A stretch of DNA of 64,000 nt from Cyanobacteria bacterium SZAS-4 (GCA_018266255.1 JAFEAT010000011.1:41003-105002); one strand, 5' to 3'; shown: positions 7,846 through 16,869, numbered from the stretch's first letter. Numbers and translations: made by a program. The notes: a model not told the origin generated them from the sequence alone.

Positions 7846-8442
7846 CTATTCCGTTTTCAAAAAGTGGAACTTGTGGATTAAGTCTCTAAGCAGTTTCGCA
7901 GCTGTTTTCCCGTCGCCCTGACGCAATGCGTCGATTACAGGCAAATGCGCTGTGCCGAACTCGCACAGCTGCTCTTCGCCGACACGTTTTACGGTCAATC
8001 GAAAACGGCTTTCCAGCACCACAGACTCCCAAATTGACAGAAGCAGCGAATTCTTCGAACCAGCCATGATAATGCGGTGGAATTCGATATCGTGATGCGC
8101 ATAATTCTTCGCGTCCTTGTCTTCTGCAGCCTTCATGAACAAAGCCGCTTCTGCTTCCAACGCAGCCACGTTGTCTTTGAAATTTGGCGCCGCCAACTGC
8201 GCCCCCAATTCTTCCAATGCCACCCGCACCTGCGATGATTCCTCGAGCTCTTGCGGTGAGATGCTGCGAACCCGTGTTCCTTTATAGGTTTCGGTTTCGA
8301 CGACCCGCAGCGCTTCCAGGTACCGCAGGGCTTCGCGCACTGGAGACTGGCTAATATTGAGCTCGTGGGCGATTTGGAGCTCGATGAGTCGATCTCCAGG
8401 CTTGTAAGTGCCGTCTAGTATTCGGTCTAGCAGTATTTGCAC
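7846..8442 (-). CDS. GntR-family transcriptional regulator with FCD domain
   Basis: An N-terminal winged helix-turn-helix (LDRILDGTYKPGDRLIELQI...ISQSPVREALRYLEALRVVE) is followed by an all-helical FCD ligand domain with its metal-binding histidines (HHDIEFHRIIMAGS; later HLPVIDAL). The GTG at 8442 is the first standard start, yet the conserved AREHV residues that normally precede VQ lie upstream in the same open frame. The true start may therefore be a non-standard ATT near 8475, since an in-frame stop lies 11 codons before that. It is divergent from the gene at 8638, with a palindromic site between them. Confidence 0.85.
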   Translation of the reverse strand: MQILLDRILDGTYKPGDRLIELQIAHELNISQSPVREALRYLEALRVVETETYKGTRVRSISPQELEESSQVRVALEELGAQLAAPNFKDNVAALEAEAALFMKAAEDKDAKNYAHHDIEFHRIIMAGSKNSLLLSIWESVVLESRFRLTVKRVGEEQLCEFGTAHLPVIDALRQGDGKTAAKLLRDLIHKFHFLKTE

Positions 8443-8538
8443 GACGTGCTCGCGTGCGGATGACCGTTTAAGAATGAATAGCGCCTCGAAATCGACAATT
8501 CATTCTATATGTAAATTTCAATTGAGGTTGGGTTTACA

Positions 8539-8558
8539 GATTATCGATAATCGATTAT
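8539..8558. promoter_or_regulatory. Overlapping palindromes, candidate operator
   Basis: GATTATCGATAATC (8539-8552) is a perfect 14-base palindrome and overlaps ATAATCGATTAT (8547-8558), a perfect 12-base palindrome. They lie in the divergent space between the GntR regulator and the membrane protein gene, where autoregulatory sites are typically found. Confidence 0.5.
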
Positions 8559-8637
8559 ATTTACTTGCATAGACTCTAATCCATAAGGCAGGCGTGTCTA
8601 GCCTGCCCCATCCGGGCGAAAACCAGAGGTAAACCAT

Positions 8638-9234
8638 ATGTCTGACCAGGATTATATTTACGGCGTTTTTTCAGACGTCGACAACGTTCCAAACGTCATC
8701 TCTCAATTGCATAACGCTGGCTTGCAGACATCCGAAATCTGCGTGCTGGGAAACAAAAGCGAGCAGTTCAACCAAATGGCTGGGAAGATTGAAGACCCAA
8801 CCTCTAAGTACTTCATTCAATTCGGAATCGCAGGCGCGATCGCCGGGCTAATCGCCGGTATCTTCGTCTCTTTACATATCCCCGGCGTAAACGGCTTTCA
8901 GTTGATTGTGCCGCTCATGGGCACTGTTGCTGGTGGCGCTTGCTTCCCGTACTTTGTTTGCCAGCTTGCTACGTTCCTGACATCCAACAAGCCTCAGCAC
9001 TGGGCAAATGTGTTTGAAGGAACCGTTCAAGCAGGCGCGGTCATCGTCATGACCGAGCCTCAATCACCTGAAGAAAGAAACGCGGCGATGAATATTTTCC
9101 TCGCCAGCAATCCAATCGAAATGATCTTCCGCCGCGCCCCTTGGGGACTTGCCGGAATGGACGGAACCGACGATACAGCTCTGGTTTCAGACGTCGAAGT
9201 GGAACGCCAAAGACGCCTCACTGCGGTTGCCTAG
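8638..9234 (+). CDS. Two-span membrane protein with YflT-like stress domain
   Basis: 198 aa. The N-terminus (YIYGVFSDVDNVPNVISQLH...SEICVLGNKSEQ) resembles the small alpha/beta domain of general stress proteins such as YflT. Two membrane helices follow (about 63-85 and 91-115). AGAGGT serves as ribosome site. The regulator opposite may control it. Its last eleven codons have a second diverged copy directly after the stop. Confidence 0.7.
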   Translation: MSDQDYIYGVFSDVDNVPNVISQLHNAGLQTSEICVLGNKSEQFNQMAGKIEDPTSKYFIQFGIAGAIAGLIAGIFVSLHIPGVNGFQLIVPLMGTVAGGACFPYFVCQLATFLTSNKPQHWANVFEGTVQAGAVIVMTEPQSPEERNAAMNIFLASNPIEMIFRRAPWGLAGMDGTDDTALVSDVEVERQRRLTAVA

Positions 9235-9271
9235 TTCAATCGAACGCCGTTTGACCGCGGTTGCTTAATTC
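9205..9271 (+). repeat. Duplicated 3' gene end (34-base offset)
   Basis: The gene ends ...RRLTAVA-TAG. After the stop, the frame beginning at 9240 reads IERRLTAVA-TAA. Within RLTAVA-stop every base difference is synonymous (CTC/TTG, ACT/ACC, GCC/GCT, TAG/TAA). Confidence 0.7.
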
Positions 9272-9319
9272 GAAAATGAACAGCGCGGACGACCCTCGCC
9301 GCACTTCAGTTCAACGATT

Positions 9320-9354
9320 CAACGACTCACCCGAATGCACCGGGTGAGTTGTTG
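9320..9354. terminator. Hairpin terminator
   Basis: CAACGACTCACCCG (9320-9333) pairs with CGGGTGAGTTGTTG (9341-9354) with one wobble and a seven-base loop. T-rich sequence follows. It lies between the YflT-like gene and the amine oxidase gene. Confidence 0.65.
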
Positions 9355-9403
9355 GGCATCTACTTTCTTTTGCGCTGATAACACGCGATAATTAGCGTTC
9401 ATC

Positions 9404-10588
9404 ATGACTATGAAAGTGCCAACGAACGCGGCTCCGTGGCGAGACACATGTCCCGAAGTTGTGCTCAGCCATCTGCAATTACCGGCAATTGATAAAATGC
9501 CGGATGAATTATCATACGATGTTGCCATCATTGGTGGTGGCTTCTCCGGTTTGAGCACGGCAGGCGCGGCCGCACGCGCCGGGGCATCGGTAGTCGTTCT
9601 TGAAGCTGCAGACGCTTTGGCGTTTGGCGCGTCGGGAAGGAATGCCGGAATTCTCTGTGCCGGTATAAACATGCCGATCACTTACACGCCGAAGGGCAGC
9701 CCCGCTGCGGCGCTATGGTCTGCAACGCAAGGAATGCTTTTTTCTGTTTTAGCGGAAGCAAAAGAAAGCGGCTGTTTCCTTGATGTGAAGCGCATCGGGG
9801 CGATGGCGCTGGCAACCAGTAAAACAGCGGCAAAGAGATTGGAGCGCGAAACAAAAGCCCGAATAGCCGCAGGAATGAGCGCCGAATTAATTTCGAAAAG
9901 CGACGTAGACCGCCTCGCTGCTGGATATCTGGACGTCGGGAAAGTGATTCAAGCGATGATGTTGCCCGATGAAGGAGCGATTCATCCGTGGACTTTACTT
10001 GCGACATTAGCGAATAAAGCGAGAAAAGCCGGCGCGCAGATTTACGGAAACGCCCTTGTGGTCGCACAAGAGAAGAACTCGCAAGGGTGGTTGATTAAAA
10101 CTGAAAACGGAAAGCGCATACAGTGTCGCGGTGTAGTTTCAGCCGTCGGACCCACTATCGACACGACGGGCAGAATTTTCGCCTTGTCGTTTAAAACCGA
10201 CGTGCCCGACACTTGTCCTGTCTGGTGGGACGCAAACCCTTACATTTACTACGACTTTCGTCCCGGAAACGGTTGTCTGACGGTCAGTGGCGGGCGTTAC
10301 GGTTCACCTGGAACAGACAAATTAGACCGTTCATATCATGAAAAAATGGCTGTCGCCACAAGACAATGGGTGCCTTCATTGGCGCATGAACAGCCAGATT
10401 ACTGCTGGGCCGTAGACTTGCACGTTGCTGCAGATTTACTGCCCGAGATTGTCGTAAAAGGCGTGAATTCACTCTCCATACAGGGTTTAGGGGCTTTGGG
10501 CGTGCTTCCCGGCATTGTCCTCGGTCAGCAAGCTGGTGCACAAATCACCAAAGATATATTGCTCAAAAGTTCGATGGTTAGTACATAG
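9404..10588 (+). CDS. FAD-dependent amine oxidoreductase (DAO / PuuB-like)
   Basis: 394 aa. The N-terminal YDVAIIGGGFSGLSTAGAAA is the Rossmann GxGxxG motif that binds FAD, followed by VVVLEA and the FGASGRNAGIL signature of the D-amino acid oxidase superfamily. With a putrescine aminotransferase gene 51 bases downstream, gamma-glutamylputrescine or similar amine oxidation is a reasonable guess; glycine-oxidase-like activity is the alternative. No ribosome site is visible; a GATAAT box at 9387-9392 lies 11 bases before the ATG, so the mRNA may be leaderless. Confidence 0.8.
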   Translation: MTMKVPTNAAPWRDTCPEVVLSHLQLPAIDKMPDELSYDVAIIGGGFSGLSTAGAAARAGASVVVLEAADALAFGASGRNAGILCAGINMPITYTPKGSPAAALWSATQGMLFSVLAEAKESGCFLDVKRIGAMALATSKTAAKRLERETKARIAAGMSAELISKSDVDRLAAGYLDVGKVIQAMMLPDEGAIHPWTLLATLANKARKAGAQIYGNALVVAQEKNSQGWLIKTENGKRIQCRGVVSAVGPTIDTTGRIFALSFKTDVPDTCPVWWDANPYIYYDFRPGNGCLTVSGGRYGSPGTDKLDRSYHEKMAVATRQWVPSLAHEQPDYCWAVDLHVAADLLPEIVVKGVNSLSIQGLGALGVLPGIVLGQQAGAQITKDILLKSSMVST

Positions 10589-10639
10589 AGCGGCGCTAGT
10601 GATATTCTGGATGCCGTTACAACTACTGGTGTATAAAAA

Positions 10640-12010
10640 ATGCCTCAAGATTTAAAATCTGCCAAAACAAAGTCCGATGCCGTTTTAGACCTAATCTCAA
10701 AGAAAAAATTGGATGGGTCGGAAATCAAAACGCTCATCGATGACTCAGTTAAATACTGGGCAGATCACGTAAACGCCGGATTTTTGCAATATCGCAAATC
10801 AGTCAGTACCGATTACACCGCTGTGGAATGGGATGACGAAGGCTCAGTTTTTCGCGACGTGAACGGTAAAGAATTCATCGATATGCTCGGTGGATTCGGT
10901 ATCTACAACGTCGGACACAGACATCCAAAAGTGCTCAAAGCTGTTCGTGAACAGTTGGAAAAACAAGCGATTCACTCGCAAGAATTGATCGATCCATTGC
11001 GCACACATCTCGCTCACTTGATGTCGTTGATCACGCCTGGAGATTTGCAGTATGCATTTTTCACAAACTCAGGCACAGAATCAGTTGAAGCTTGTCTAAA
11101 AATGGCAATGCTCGCAACCGGACGTCATCACTTTATCGGCGCTGTGGGCGCGTTCCACGGAAAAACCCTCGGCTCGTTGGGTGGAACATCGAAAGCTGTT
11201 TTCCGCGAACCATTCTTGCCGCTGTTGCACTGGACTCACGTTCCATTCGGTGACATTGATTCGTTGAGAACGATGGTTCAATCATTCGATTTCTCTGGCG
11301 ACAAAGTTGCAGCAATCGTTCTTGAACCTATTCAAGGCGAAGGCGGCATCAACGTTTCGCCTCCAGGATATCTGAAAGCGGTGCGTGAACTCTGCGACAA
11401 ATATGGCGTCATGATGGTGCTCGACGAAATTCAAAGCGGCATGGGTCGAAGTGGCGACATGTGGGCGTGCGATCACGATGGGGTTGTTCCCGACTTGATG
11501 GCTGTCGGAAAAGCCTTCGGCGGCGGCGTGATGCCGATTGGCGCATGCGTAGGTTCTCCGAAGACATGGGCAAAGTACATTGAAAATCCGTTCCTGCACA
11601 CAACCACATTTGGTGGCAACCCGCTAGCATGCGCAGCGGCGATTGCAACTATCAACGTGTTGTTGGAAGAAGACCTACCTAAGCAAGCGAAAGAAAAAGG
11701 CGAATACTTGATGCCAAAATTCGAAGAACTCGCTCGCAAGTATCCGAAGGTGCTGAAAGGCGGTCGCGGACGCGGTTTGATGCTGGGAATGGAGTTCACC
11801 ACAAACGAAATCGGCTACGAAGTAGCAAAGAATCTGTTCGCCAGACAAATTCTCATCTCTGGAACATACATCAACTCTAGAGTACTGCGAGTAGAGCCAC
11901 CGCTAGTAATCACATACGAGCAGTTAGATAAGTTCGTGAGTGCTCTAGAAGACTCAATTAAAGCCGTCTACAAAAGCCATTCCCTAGCCGAAGTAGCAGC
12001 CGTAAACTAA
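10640..12010 (+). CDS. patA: Class III aminotransferase, putrescine aminotransferase-like
   Basis: 456 aa, the length of E. coli PatA. Matches remembered PatA blocks: AGFLQYRKSVSTDY, IDMLGGFGIYNVGHRHP, HSQELIDPLR, FFTNSGTESVEACLK, LDEIQSGMGRSG and NPFLHTTTFGGNPLACAAA. The PLP lysine is K291 in VGKAFGGGVMPIGA, with D262 binding the ring nitrogen. PatA converts putrescine and 2-oxoglutarate to 4-aminobutanal and glutamate. The amine oxidase upstream fits a polyamine catabolic pair. Its stop overlaps the convergent GT20 gene by four bases. Confidence 0.85.
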   Translation: MPQDLKSAKTKSDAVLDLISKKKLDGSEIKTLIDDSVKYWADHVNAGFLQYRKSVSTDYTAVEWDDEGSVFRDVNGKEFIDMLGGFGIYNVGHRHPKVLKAVREQLEKQAIHSQELIDPLRTHLAHLMSLITPGDLQYAFFTNSGTESVEACLKMAMLATGRHHFIGAVGAFHGKTLGSLGGTSKAVFREPFLPLLHWTHVPFGDIDSLRTMVQSFDFSGDKVAAIVLEPIQGEGGINVSPPGYLKAVRELCDKYGVMMVLDEIQSGMGRSGDMWACDHDGVVPDLMAVGKAFGGGVMPIGACVGSPKTWAKYIENPFLHTTTFGGNPLACAAAIATINVLLEEDLPKQAKEKGEYLMPKFEELARKYPKVLKGGRGRGLMLGMEFTTNEIGYEVAKNLFARQILISGTYINSRVLRVEPPLVITYEQLDKFVSALEDSIKAVYKSHSLAEVAAVN

Positions 12011-13467
12011 GCGCTCTTAGCAGCACGTTCCTGCACACCACCAACTTTGTGTGGTTGCGACGACTGGTGCACAAATTGCTTCCACCACATAGTGAGTGGA
12101 TTACGCTCGATTTTGCGTCTCATCATTGTCGTGCGCTCGAACTTTTCAGCGCGCGACATCTTGAGCGCTCGAACGATTGCGTCGGCTGTAGCCTGATGTT
12201 TGGTTGGATTCGCCGCAAGCGCGTGCTGACCAATCTCATGCCACGCTCCAGCTCCTGGTGACAGAAGCAAAACGCCTGGGTTACTGCTTCTGCAAGCAAC
12301 AAATTCCTTGGCCGTAAGATTCAAACCGTCGCGTACCGGATTCACCAGCATCGCATCAGCGACCGCATAGAGTGGTGCCAATTCTGCGGGGCTCAAGCCT
12401 TCTTCTACCCAGCGAATCGGTGTCCAACCGTCTTTTGCCCAACGCTCATTAATCGAGTCAGCCAGTGCTCTACAGTCGTCCCAATACTTATCGAAAACGG
12501 CTACGCCAGCGCGGCTGCGTCCACAGATTTGAACAAAAGACACATCGCCGCGCAGTTCTTCATTTTGCTCCATAAGCAGATCAATTATCTTCAAACGATC
12601 CAAAACTGCTTTGGTGTAATCAGCACGGTCGACTGACAGCACAAATTTTTCGCCGTCTTTTAATCCCACTTTGCTCAAGGGAGCCGTACCTTCTTTGGCA
12701 AGTTCGTTCCATCTTTCGTTGTCGATGCCTAGCGGCTGCACGACGATTTTGGTTGACGCCGATATAGGAGCAAGTTGCTTCAGCAGTGGACGCATCACAT
12801 ACGATGACAGTTCACCACCAGCCACCATCTCAAGTTCGCGCTGAGCCATAGCTGTTTGCGTTTTATAGACTGACTGAGTTCTAGTATTGATGTTGAAGTC
12901 ACTCAGATTCTTTCGCACAAATGCCATAAAGTTCTGAGCGTATTCGCTAGTGTGGAAGCCGATGCTCTCTGCGGAGAGCATTCCACGAGCGATTTCGCTG
13001 ATTGCTTCAACATACTCTTCTTTCACATTTTTCGGCCATGGAATATGCCAGAAGATATTGCTTCTACCACCTTGCATTCCCAGCAAGCGTGGTAACAGTG
13101 CCAATTGATAATCTTGTACGAAGTAGCGTTTCTTCGTTGCGCGCTCAAAATTAATATACTGCGCAAACGTACTGTTGAAGCGCTTATACTGCTTTCTGTT
13201 TTCTGGATTATATGAGGCGTACTCTGGCAAATCGTGCATAAGCGGCCAGATGAATTCGTTGCAGTATGCGTAGTGTCCAGTAACAACGGAATCATCTAAC
13301 TGTGTCACAAATTTTCTGTCACTGTTAGACGGTGTCAGATACTTCAGCGCATTTTCGCCGAGGAACCACCATGAGACATCAGCTGTCTGCTGACCTCTCC
13401 ATGCTGTTTCCAAACCGGAAGAAACACCACCCGCGGCACCAGGCCCACGATAAGAGACAACATCCAT
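12007..13467 (-). CDS. GT20 glycosyltransferase (trehalose-6-phosphate or glucosylglycerol-phosphate synthase)
   Basis: 486 aa. GT20 landmarks: an N-terminal Gly-rich loop (GPGAAGGVSSGLETAW), CNEFIWPLMHD, FVQDYQLALLP, FWHIPWP, LSVDRADYTKAV and NPVRDGLNLTAKEF near the C-terminus, where UDP- or ADP-glucose binds. The family transfers glucose to glucose-6-phosphate (OtsA) or glycerol-3-phosphate (GgpS), making osmolytes. No OtsB-like phosphatase is fused or adjacent, so the acceptor cannot be settled from context. ATG has an AGGTG ribosome site. Confidence 0.85.
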   Translation of the reverse strand: MDVVSYRGPGAAGGVSSGLETAWRGQQTADVSWWFLGENALKYLTPSNSDRKFVTQLDDSVVTGHYAYCNEFIWPLMHDLPEYASYNPENRKQYKRFNSTFAQYINFERATKKRYFVQDYQLALLPRLLGMQGGRSNIFWHIPWPKNVKEEYVEAISEIARGMLSAESIGFHTSEYAQNFMAFVRKNLSDFNINTRTQSVYKTQTAMAQRELEMVAGGELSSYVMRPLLKQLAPISASTKIVVQPLGIDNERWNELAKEGTAPLSKVGLKDGEKFVLSVDRADYTKAVLDRLKIIDLLMEQNEELRGDVSFVQICGRSRAGVAVFDKYWDDCRALADSINERWAKDGWTPIRWVEEGLSPAELAPLYAVADAMLVNPVRDGLNLTAKEFVACRSSNPGVLLLSPGAGAWHEIGQHALAANPTKHQATADAIVRALKMSRAEKFERTTMMRRKIERNPLTMWWKQFVHQSSQPHKVGGVQERAAKSA

Positions 13468-13775
13468 CTTTGAGTCACCTGTTGATCTAGTCTCTGGATA
13501 CTCTCCAGTTTCACTGGTGTCATGACGTGACGTATTGCAAAGATGTTGCGTAATTTAAACTGTTTTCATTCTACCGGCGTTTTTTTTGAAGTGCTTTGCT
13601 GGCGGGCATTTCGGGGTTGTTTCTGCTGCTGCTCGCCCGCAAAGAATTTAGCGAACGGCCGTATTTAAGTGTCATTTGAAAGAAAAACGTGACATTTTTT
13701 CGGAACAAGTGAAGCGGTGGCTCATCTGTAGAGCCACCGCTGACCTAGATCCTCTCTGCGTCATTCTGGAAACGA
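13468..13775. other. Intergenic region between GT20 gene and LRV-repeat gene
   Basis: It carries the upstream region of the GT20 gene and, at the right, the terminator hairpin of the LRV gene. A run of eight T follows ACCGGCG near 13573-13588. The plus-strand open frame from 13676 is the antisense of the LRV gene and is not protein-like. Confidence 0.4.
13713..13741 (-). terminator. Hairpin after the LRV-repeat gene
   Basis: AGCGGTGGCTC and GAGCCACCGCT form an 11-bp perfect stem with a seven-base loop, about 35 bases beyond the minus-strand stop at 13776. No U-run immediately follows. Confidence 0.55.
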
Positions 13776-14903
13776 CTAGCCACTCTTACGAAATCGGTTC
13801 ATGTTGCCACTGCCGAAATCACTGTCCACGACCTTGCCGACGGGGCTCTGCAGCCGCATCATTGTCTTCTGTGCCCGATGTGCCACATAAGGGTTTTCGT
13901 CCTCGCTCAAAGCTTCCAACATCGCTTTATCGATATTGTAGTTTTCGGCCAAGCAAAACCGGACATCTGGATTTGGATCTTCAACAAGCAGCCACAGGAT
14001 ATCATCAGAGGCCGTGGCGTCCTCGGCTACGGACAACAACCAGCGCCTGTACGACTCTTCGTTCTCATCTTCCATACTGTGCTCGAACATTTCTTCGAAG
14101 TGACTCAAGATTTCGTCGACAGCACCAGATATAGAGTCAACTTGTAAAGCTGCATCGCTCGACTCCTCCTCAGTTCGACCGGGAGTGCGTCTAGCCTGCA
14201 TATCAGCCTCGTAGGCGTTGAACAAGTCGCGCAGGGTGCGACTGTGAGCGTCACGCATATCAGAATTTCCAGCTGCGTTGTATGTTGGGATGACACCACT
14301 TTCGTTTTGGTCGCGAATGAGCGCCAGGCTTCGCAGGACGTATTCGCTCACCATTTTGCCTTTTAATGACTTATTGATGAATCGTTGCAGGTTCAGGTGG
14401 TCGATGCCCATGCCTGGATGTTGCAGCTCGATTCTCCTCAGCAGTGGTTCGTCGCGCAGCACTTCGAAGTAATTGAATTGTTTTGCGTTCGACCCGTCCA
14501 CACTAGGTCGCTGACTGCGTGGACGATATTTCATCAGTCCATCGCTCCAGTACTGCATACCTGCTCTACTGGTCTGCATCGCGCGTTGTTTACGTGCTTC
14601 ATCCAAGTTCCCGAGCAGGTAATTGTCAGGCTCCGCTGTCACGGGCACCGTGTCTGGCTCGGCAGACGGCTCGTCGAGTTCCGCCTCAGGCAGGGTCTGG
14701 TCAATCATCAAGTCGATCCCTGCGGGCGGCAGTTCGTGCTCGGCAACTAACTTGTCGATCGCGCTGCCTGGCACGCCTTCGCTGTAATCAGAGGTCTTCA
14801 GGATCTCTATGTCGTTTCCCTCGACCACATCGAGGCCGGTGGCGTTACGTGGCTGAGAATGTCGTTTCCCGCCGCCGAACATGCGTTTTATAAAATCGAA
14901 CAT
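13776..14903 (-). CDS. LRV/HEAT-like repeat protein
   Basis: 375 aa from the ATG at 14903 (MFDFIKRMFGGGK), which has an AGAGAG-like ribosome site; the frame is open 41 codons further up but that part is not conserved in character. The middle is polar and acidic. The C-terminal region (DILWLLVEDPNPDVRFCLAE... MLEALSEDENPYVAHRAQ) consists of leucine-rich-variant repeats with the LxxDxNxxVR pattern, a protein-binding scaffold. A shorter protein with the same repeats is encoded at 19126. Cytosolic; function unknown. Confidence 0.7.
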   Translation of the reverse strand: MFDFIKRMFGGGKRHSQPRNATGLDVVEGNDIEILKTSDYSEGVPGSAIDKLVAEHELPPAGIDLMIDQTLPEAELDEPSAEPDTVPVTAEPDNYLLGNLDEARKQRAMQTSRAGMQYWSDGLMKYRPRSQRPSVDGSNAKQFNYFEVLRDEPLLRRIELQHPGMGIDHLNLQRFINKSLKGKMVSEYVLRSLALIRDQNESGVIPTYNAAGNSDMRDAHSRTLRDLFNAYEADMQARRTPGRTEEESSDAALQVDSISGAVDEILSHFEEMFEHSMEDENEESYRRWLLSVAEDATASDDILWLLVEDPNPDVRFCLAENYNIDKAMLEALSEDENPYVAHRAQKTMMRLQSPVGKVVDSDFGSGNMNRFRKSG

Positions 14904-15117
14904 ATTGCTATTTCTCTCTAACTTTGGCTGAGTCAGTCGCGTTCTTCCGTGTTCCGACGGGGTTCTTTCCACTTTGTTCCAAAGTTTAAGGTGGAATAGC
15001 TGCTCCAACCCAGGCATGAGAGCCAACTTTAGTCTGAGAACTTGCTGTAGCTCGGAACAATCCTCGCTGTAATTCCGCCTAGGACCCTGTAAGCCGATGT
15101 TCTAAGGAGTCATGATC

Positions 15118-15297
15118 GTGTCAGCAAACAGCGCAATTTCGAGAGTTTTGAACTATCCAGCATATGCCCACGGCATGGAAGACGCGGTAGTCGATCTGGT
15201 CGTAATACAATGGATTATGCAAAAGCTCAAAGTTGATCGCATGCGATTATCAGCACAGTTTGCGAATGATTGGCAGAATTTCGACGAATCTAATTAA
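15118..15297 (+). CDS. 59-aa hypothetical protein
   Basis: AAGGAG at 15104-15109 stands eight bases before GTG 15118 but only two bases before ATG 15112, so GTG is preferred. The product (SAISRVLNYPAYAHGMEDAVVD...) is soluble and helical, with no recognised domain. A hairpin with T-run follows immediately. Confidence 0.5.
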   Translation: MSANSAISRVLNYPAYAHGMEDAVVDLVVIQWIMQKLKVDRMRLSAQFANDWQNFDESN

Positions 15298-15302
15298 TTT
15301 GT

Positions 15303-15334
15303 TGCACCACCAGCGGTGCATTACTACTTTTTTT
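15303..15334 (+). terminator. Rho-independent terminator
   Basis: TGCACC (15303-15308) pairs with GGTGCA (15315-15320) over a six-base loop, followed by TTACTAC and a run of seven T. It starts six bases after the stop of the 59-aa gene. Confidence 0.65.
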
Positions 15335-15965
15335 CTGCATCCACCGCAGCTACTACTGGTTCGTTCTTCTGTGACTGAACGGGTGGAGTTTGTACTTCTC
15401 CGCCTCGTTTCAACAAACCCAGGCGATACATTTCGGCGTGGTCACTATATTTAGACTTGGCGTTTGTACCGAGAATGAAATCGGCGAATGGAAAGACCAC
15501 GTTGAAATTTCTGTGCGGGTAGCGATGGTGAAGAAGGTGGTGACGGGCTAACAGCTTGTAGATCGGCCACTTACCAAAAACGCGATCTTCAGGCTTGTGC
15601 ATCTCGAGGTGAATCTGATTCCACAAAAAGTGGTGAACTGCTACAACAAGCGCGAATGTAGCTCCCCCTAGAGGTGAGAATAGCCCGATCAGGATTATGA
15701 ACGGCAACATCTCGAGTTCGCCTTCCATGATGTTTAGTCGTATACCTTTGTCCTCTCCCGGAGGCAGCGGTTCGTCGCGAAAGATAATTTTGTAAGTGCC
15801 GTGGTGTAGAACGGCATGACTTTCCAGCATTCGTTTGAATGGTTTCACTCGTGAACTCAGATAATTCCGTTTGTGCATAAGCCTGCTATGCACTTGATGT
15901 TCAATAAACGACATCAGAATGCATGAGAAAAGAAGCCATCCAACAAACTGCAATAACAGCATCAA
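15324..15965 (-). CDS. Fatty acid hydroxylase / sterol desaturase superfamily membrane enzyme
   Basis: 213 aa with several membrane helices and the histidine clusters of the di-iron hydroxylase family: EHQVHSRLMH, SHAVLHHGTY, AVHHFLWNQIHLEMH and ARHHLLHHRYPHRNFN. These ligate two irons for O2-dependent C-H hydroxylation or desaturation of lipids. The C-terminal tail after FILGTNAKSKYSDHA is polar. Substrate could be a fatty acid, carotenoid or sterol-like lipid. Confidence 0.8.
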   Translation of the reverse strand: MMLLLQFVGWLLFSCILMSFIEHQVHSRLMHKRNYLSSRVKPFKRMLESHAVLHHGTYKIIFRDEPLPPGEDKGIRLNIMEGELEMLPFIILIGLFSPLGGATFALVVAVHHFLWNQIHLEMHKPEDRVFGKWPIYKLLARHHLLHHRYPHRNFNVVFPFADFILGTNAKSKYSDHAEMYRLGLLKRGGEVQTPPVQSQKNEPVVAAVDAEKK

Positions 15966-16334
15966 GTAACCTTCATGTAACCGGGTATCCAGGCTGGCCT
16001 ACAGCTTCACAGTGGCGCCTTCTCGGATACCGATTTCGAGCGGCTGAAAAATTCTGTACAGATCTCAGTTCTACTAGTCATGTAGCCACATAATGGTAAC
16101 CGCTTTTGCGCCGAATCTTTCTTTTCGCTTGGCACTTGGAAACATCTCATAACCCCACGGCCTAGTCTTCTCTAACTCGCAACACAAGCCAGGTCCGGCT
16201 CTTCCGCTAGAAACCAAGATCCTTCAAATGACCTCATGTTCTGAAACCGTCAAAAAATTCACTTATTTGCGGACTGTAGACCACAAGTAAGCGTACAGAT
16301 CAGTTGTGTAGAAATAGTGTGGCGCTGGGCTTAA
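15966..16334. other. Intergenic region, 369 bases
   Basis: Upstream region of the hydroxylase gene and downstream of the hemerythrin gene, both on the minus strand. No gene, tRNA or strong hairpin was seen. Confidence 0.4.
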
Positions 16335-16820
16335 CTATGAGACGAAACGTGAACTTTCCGTCATCTCCGCTGCAAGCATTTCTTTCTTTTTCGAGTTCAT
16401 GCGAGCCGATAGTTGGGACAGCGAGTAGGTTACGTCAGAACAGCGTTGTTCGATTCGCATGAACAATAATTCTTCTGCGTCGAATATATGTTTCTCGAGA
16501 CGCTCACCAACACGGGCAAGCAGGGCTCCCAGTTCACTCGGATCCGCGGTCTCCAGTTCAGCCAGTAAAACTTCGACTGAGTGGAATTCTTCTGCTGGGC
16601 GTTTCATGTGCTCGTAGCGCACATGGCGCGAAACGAATGGATAGAAGTATTTCACTTCCAGCTCCGCATGCACTTTTGCGATGCAGACTAATTCACGTAA
16701 AAGCTGACGCTTCAGCTCAGGTTCATCTGTTGCTCCGATAATCGTAATCATGTCGCGCATTTGCGCATGTTCGGTGCGTAAAATTTCGATAGCGTTCTGT
16801 TTTTCTGCCAGTCCTGACAT
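16335..16820 (-). CDS. Hemerythrin-like HHE domain protein
   Basis: 161 aa. A four-helix bundle with the spaced His/Glu ligands of HHE cation-binding proteins: LRTEHAQM, KVHAELEVKYFYPFV, EEFHSVEVLL and LEKHIFDAEELLF. The family binds a di-iron centre and serves in O2 or NO sensing, storage or iron-stress repair. Soluble. The terminator of the gene upstream lies just before it, so it is probably transcribed by itself. Confidence 0.8.
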   Translation of the reverse strand: MSGLAEKQNAIEILRTEHAQMRDMITIIGATDEPELKRQLLRELVCIAKVHAELEVKYFYPFVSRHVRYEHMKRPAEEFHSVEVLLAELETADPSELGALLARVGERLEKHIFDAEELLFMRIEQRCSDVTYSLSQLSARMNSKKKEMLAAEMTESSRFVS

Positions 16821-16843
16821 TTGTTCGATCTCTTTCTTAGTAA

Positions 16844-16869
16844 AGAGGATGGAGACACCTCCATCCTCT
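16844..16869 (-). terminator. Hairpin terminator
   Basis: AGAGGATGGAG and CTCCATCCTCT form an 11-bp perfect stem with a four-base loop. On the minus strand it follows the stop at 16882 and is followed by TTTACT. Confidence 0.75.
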
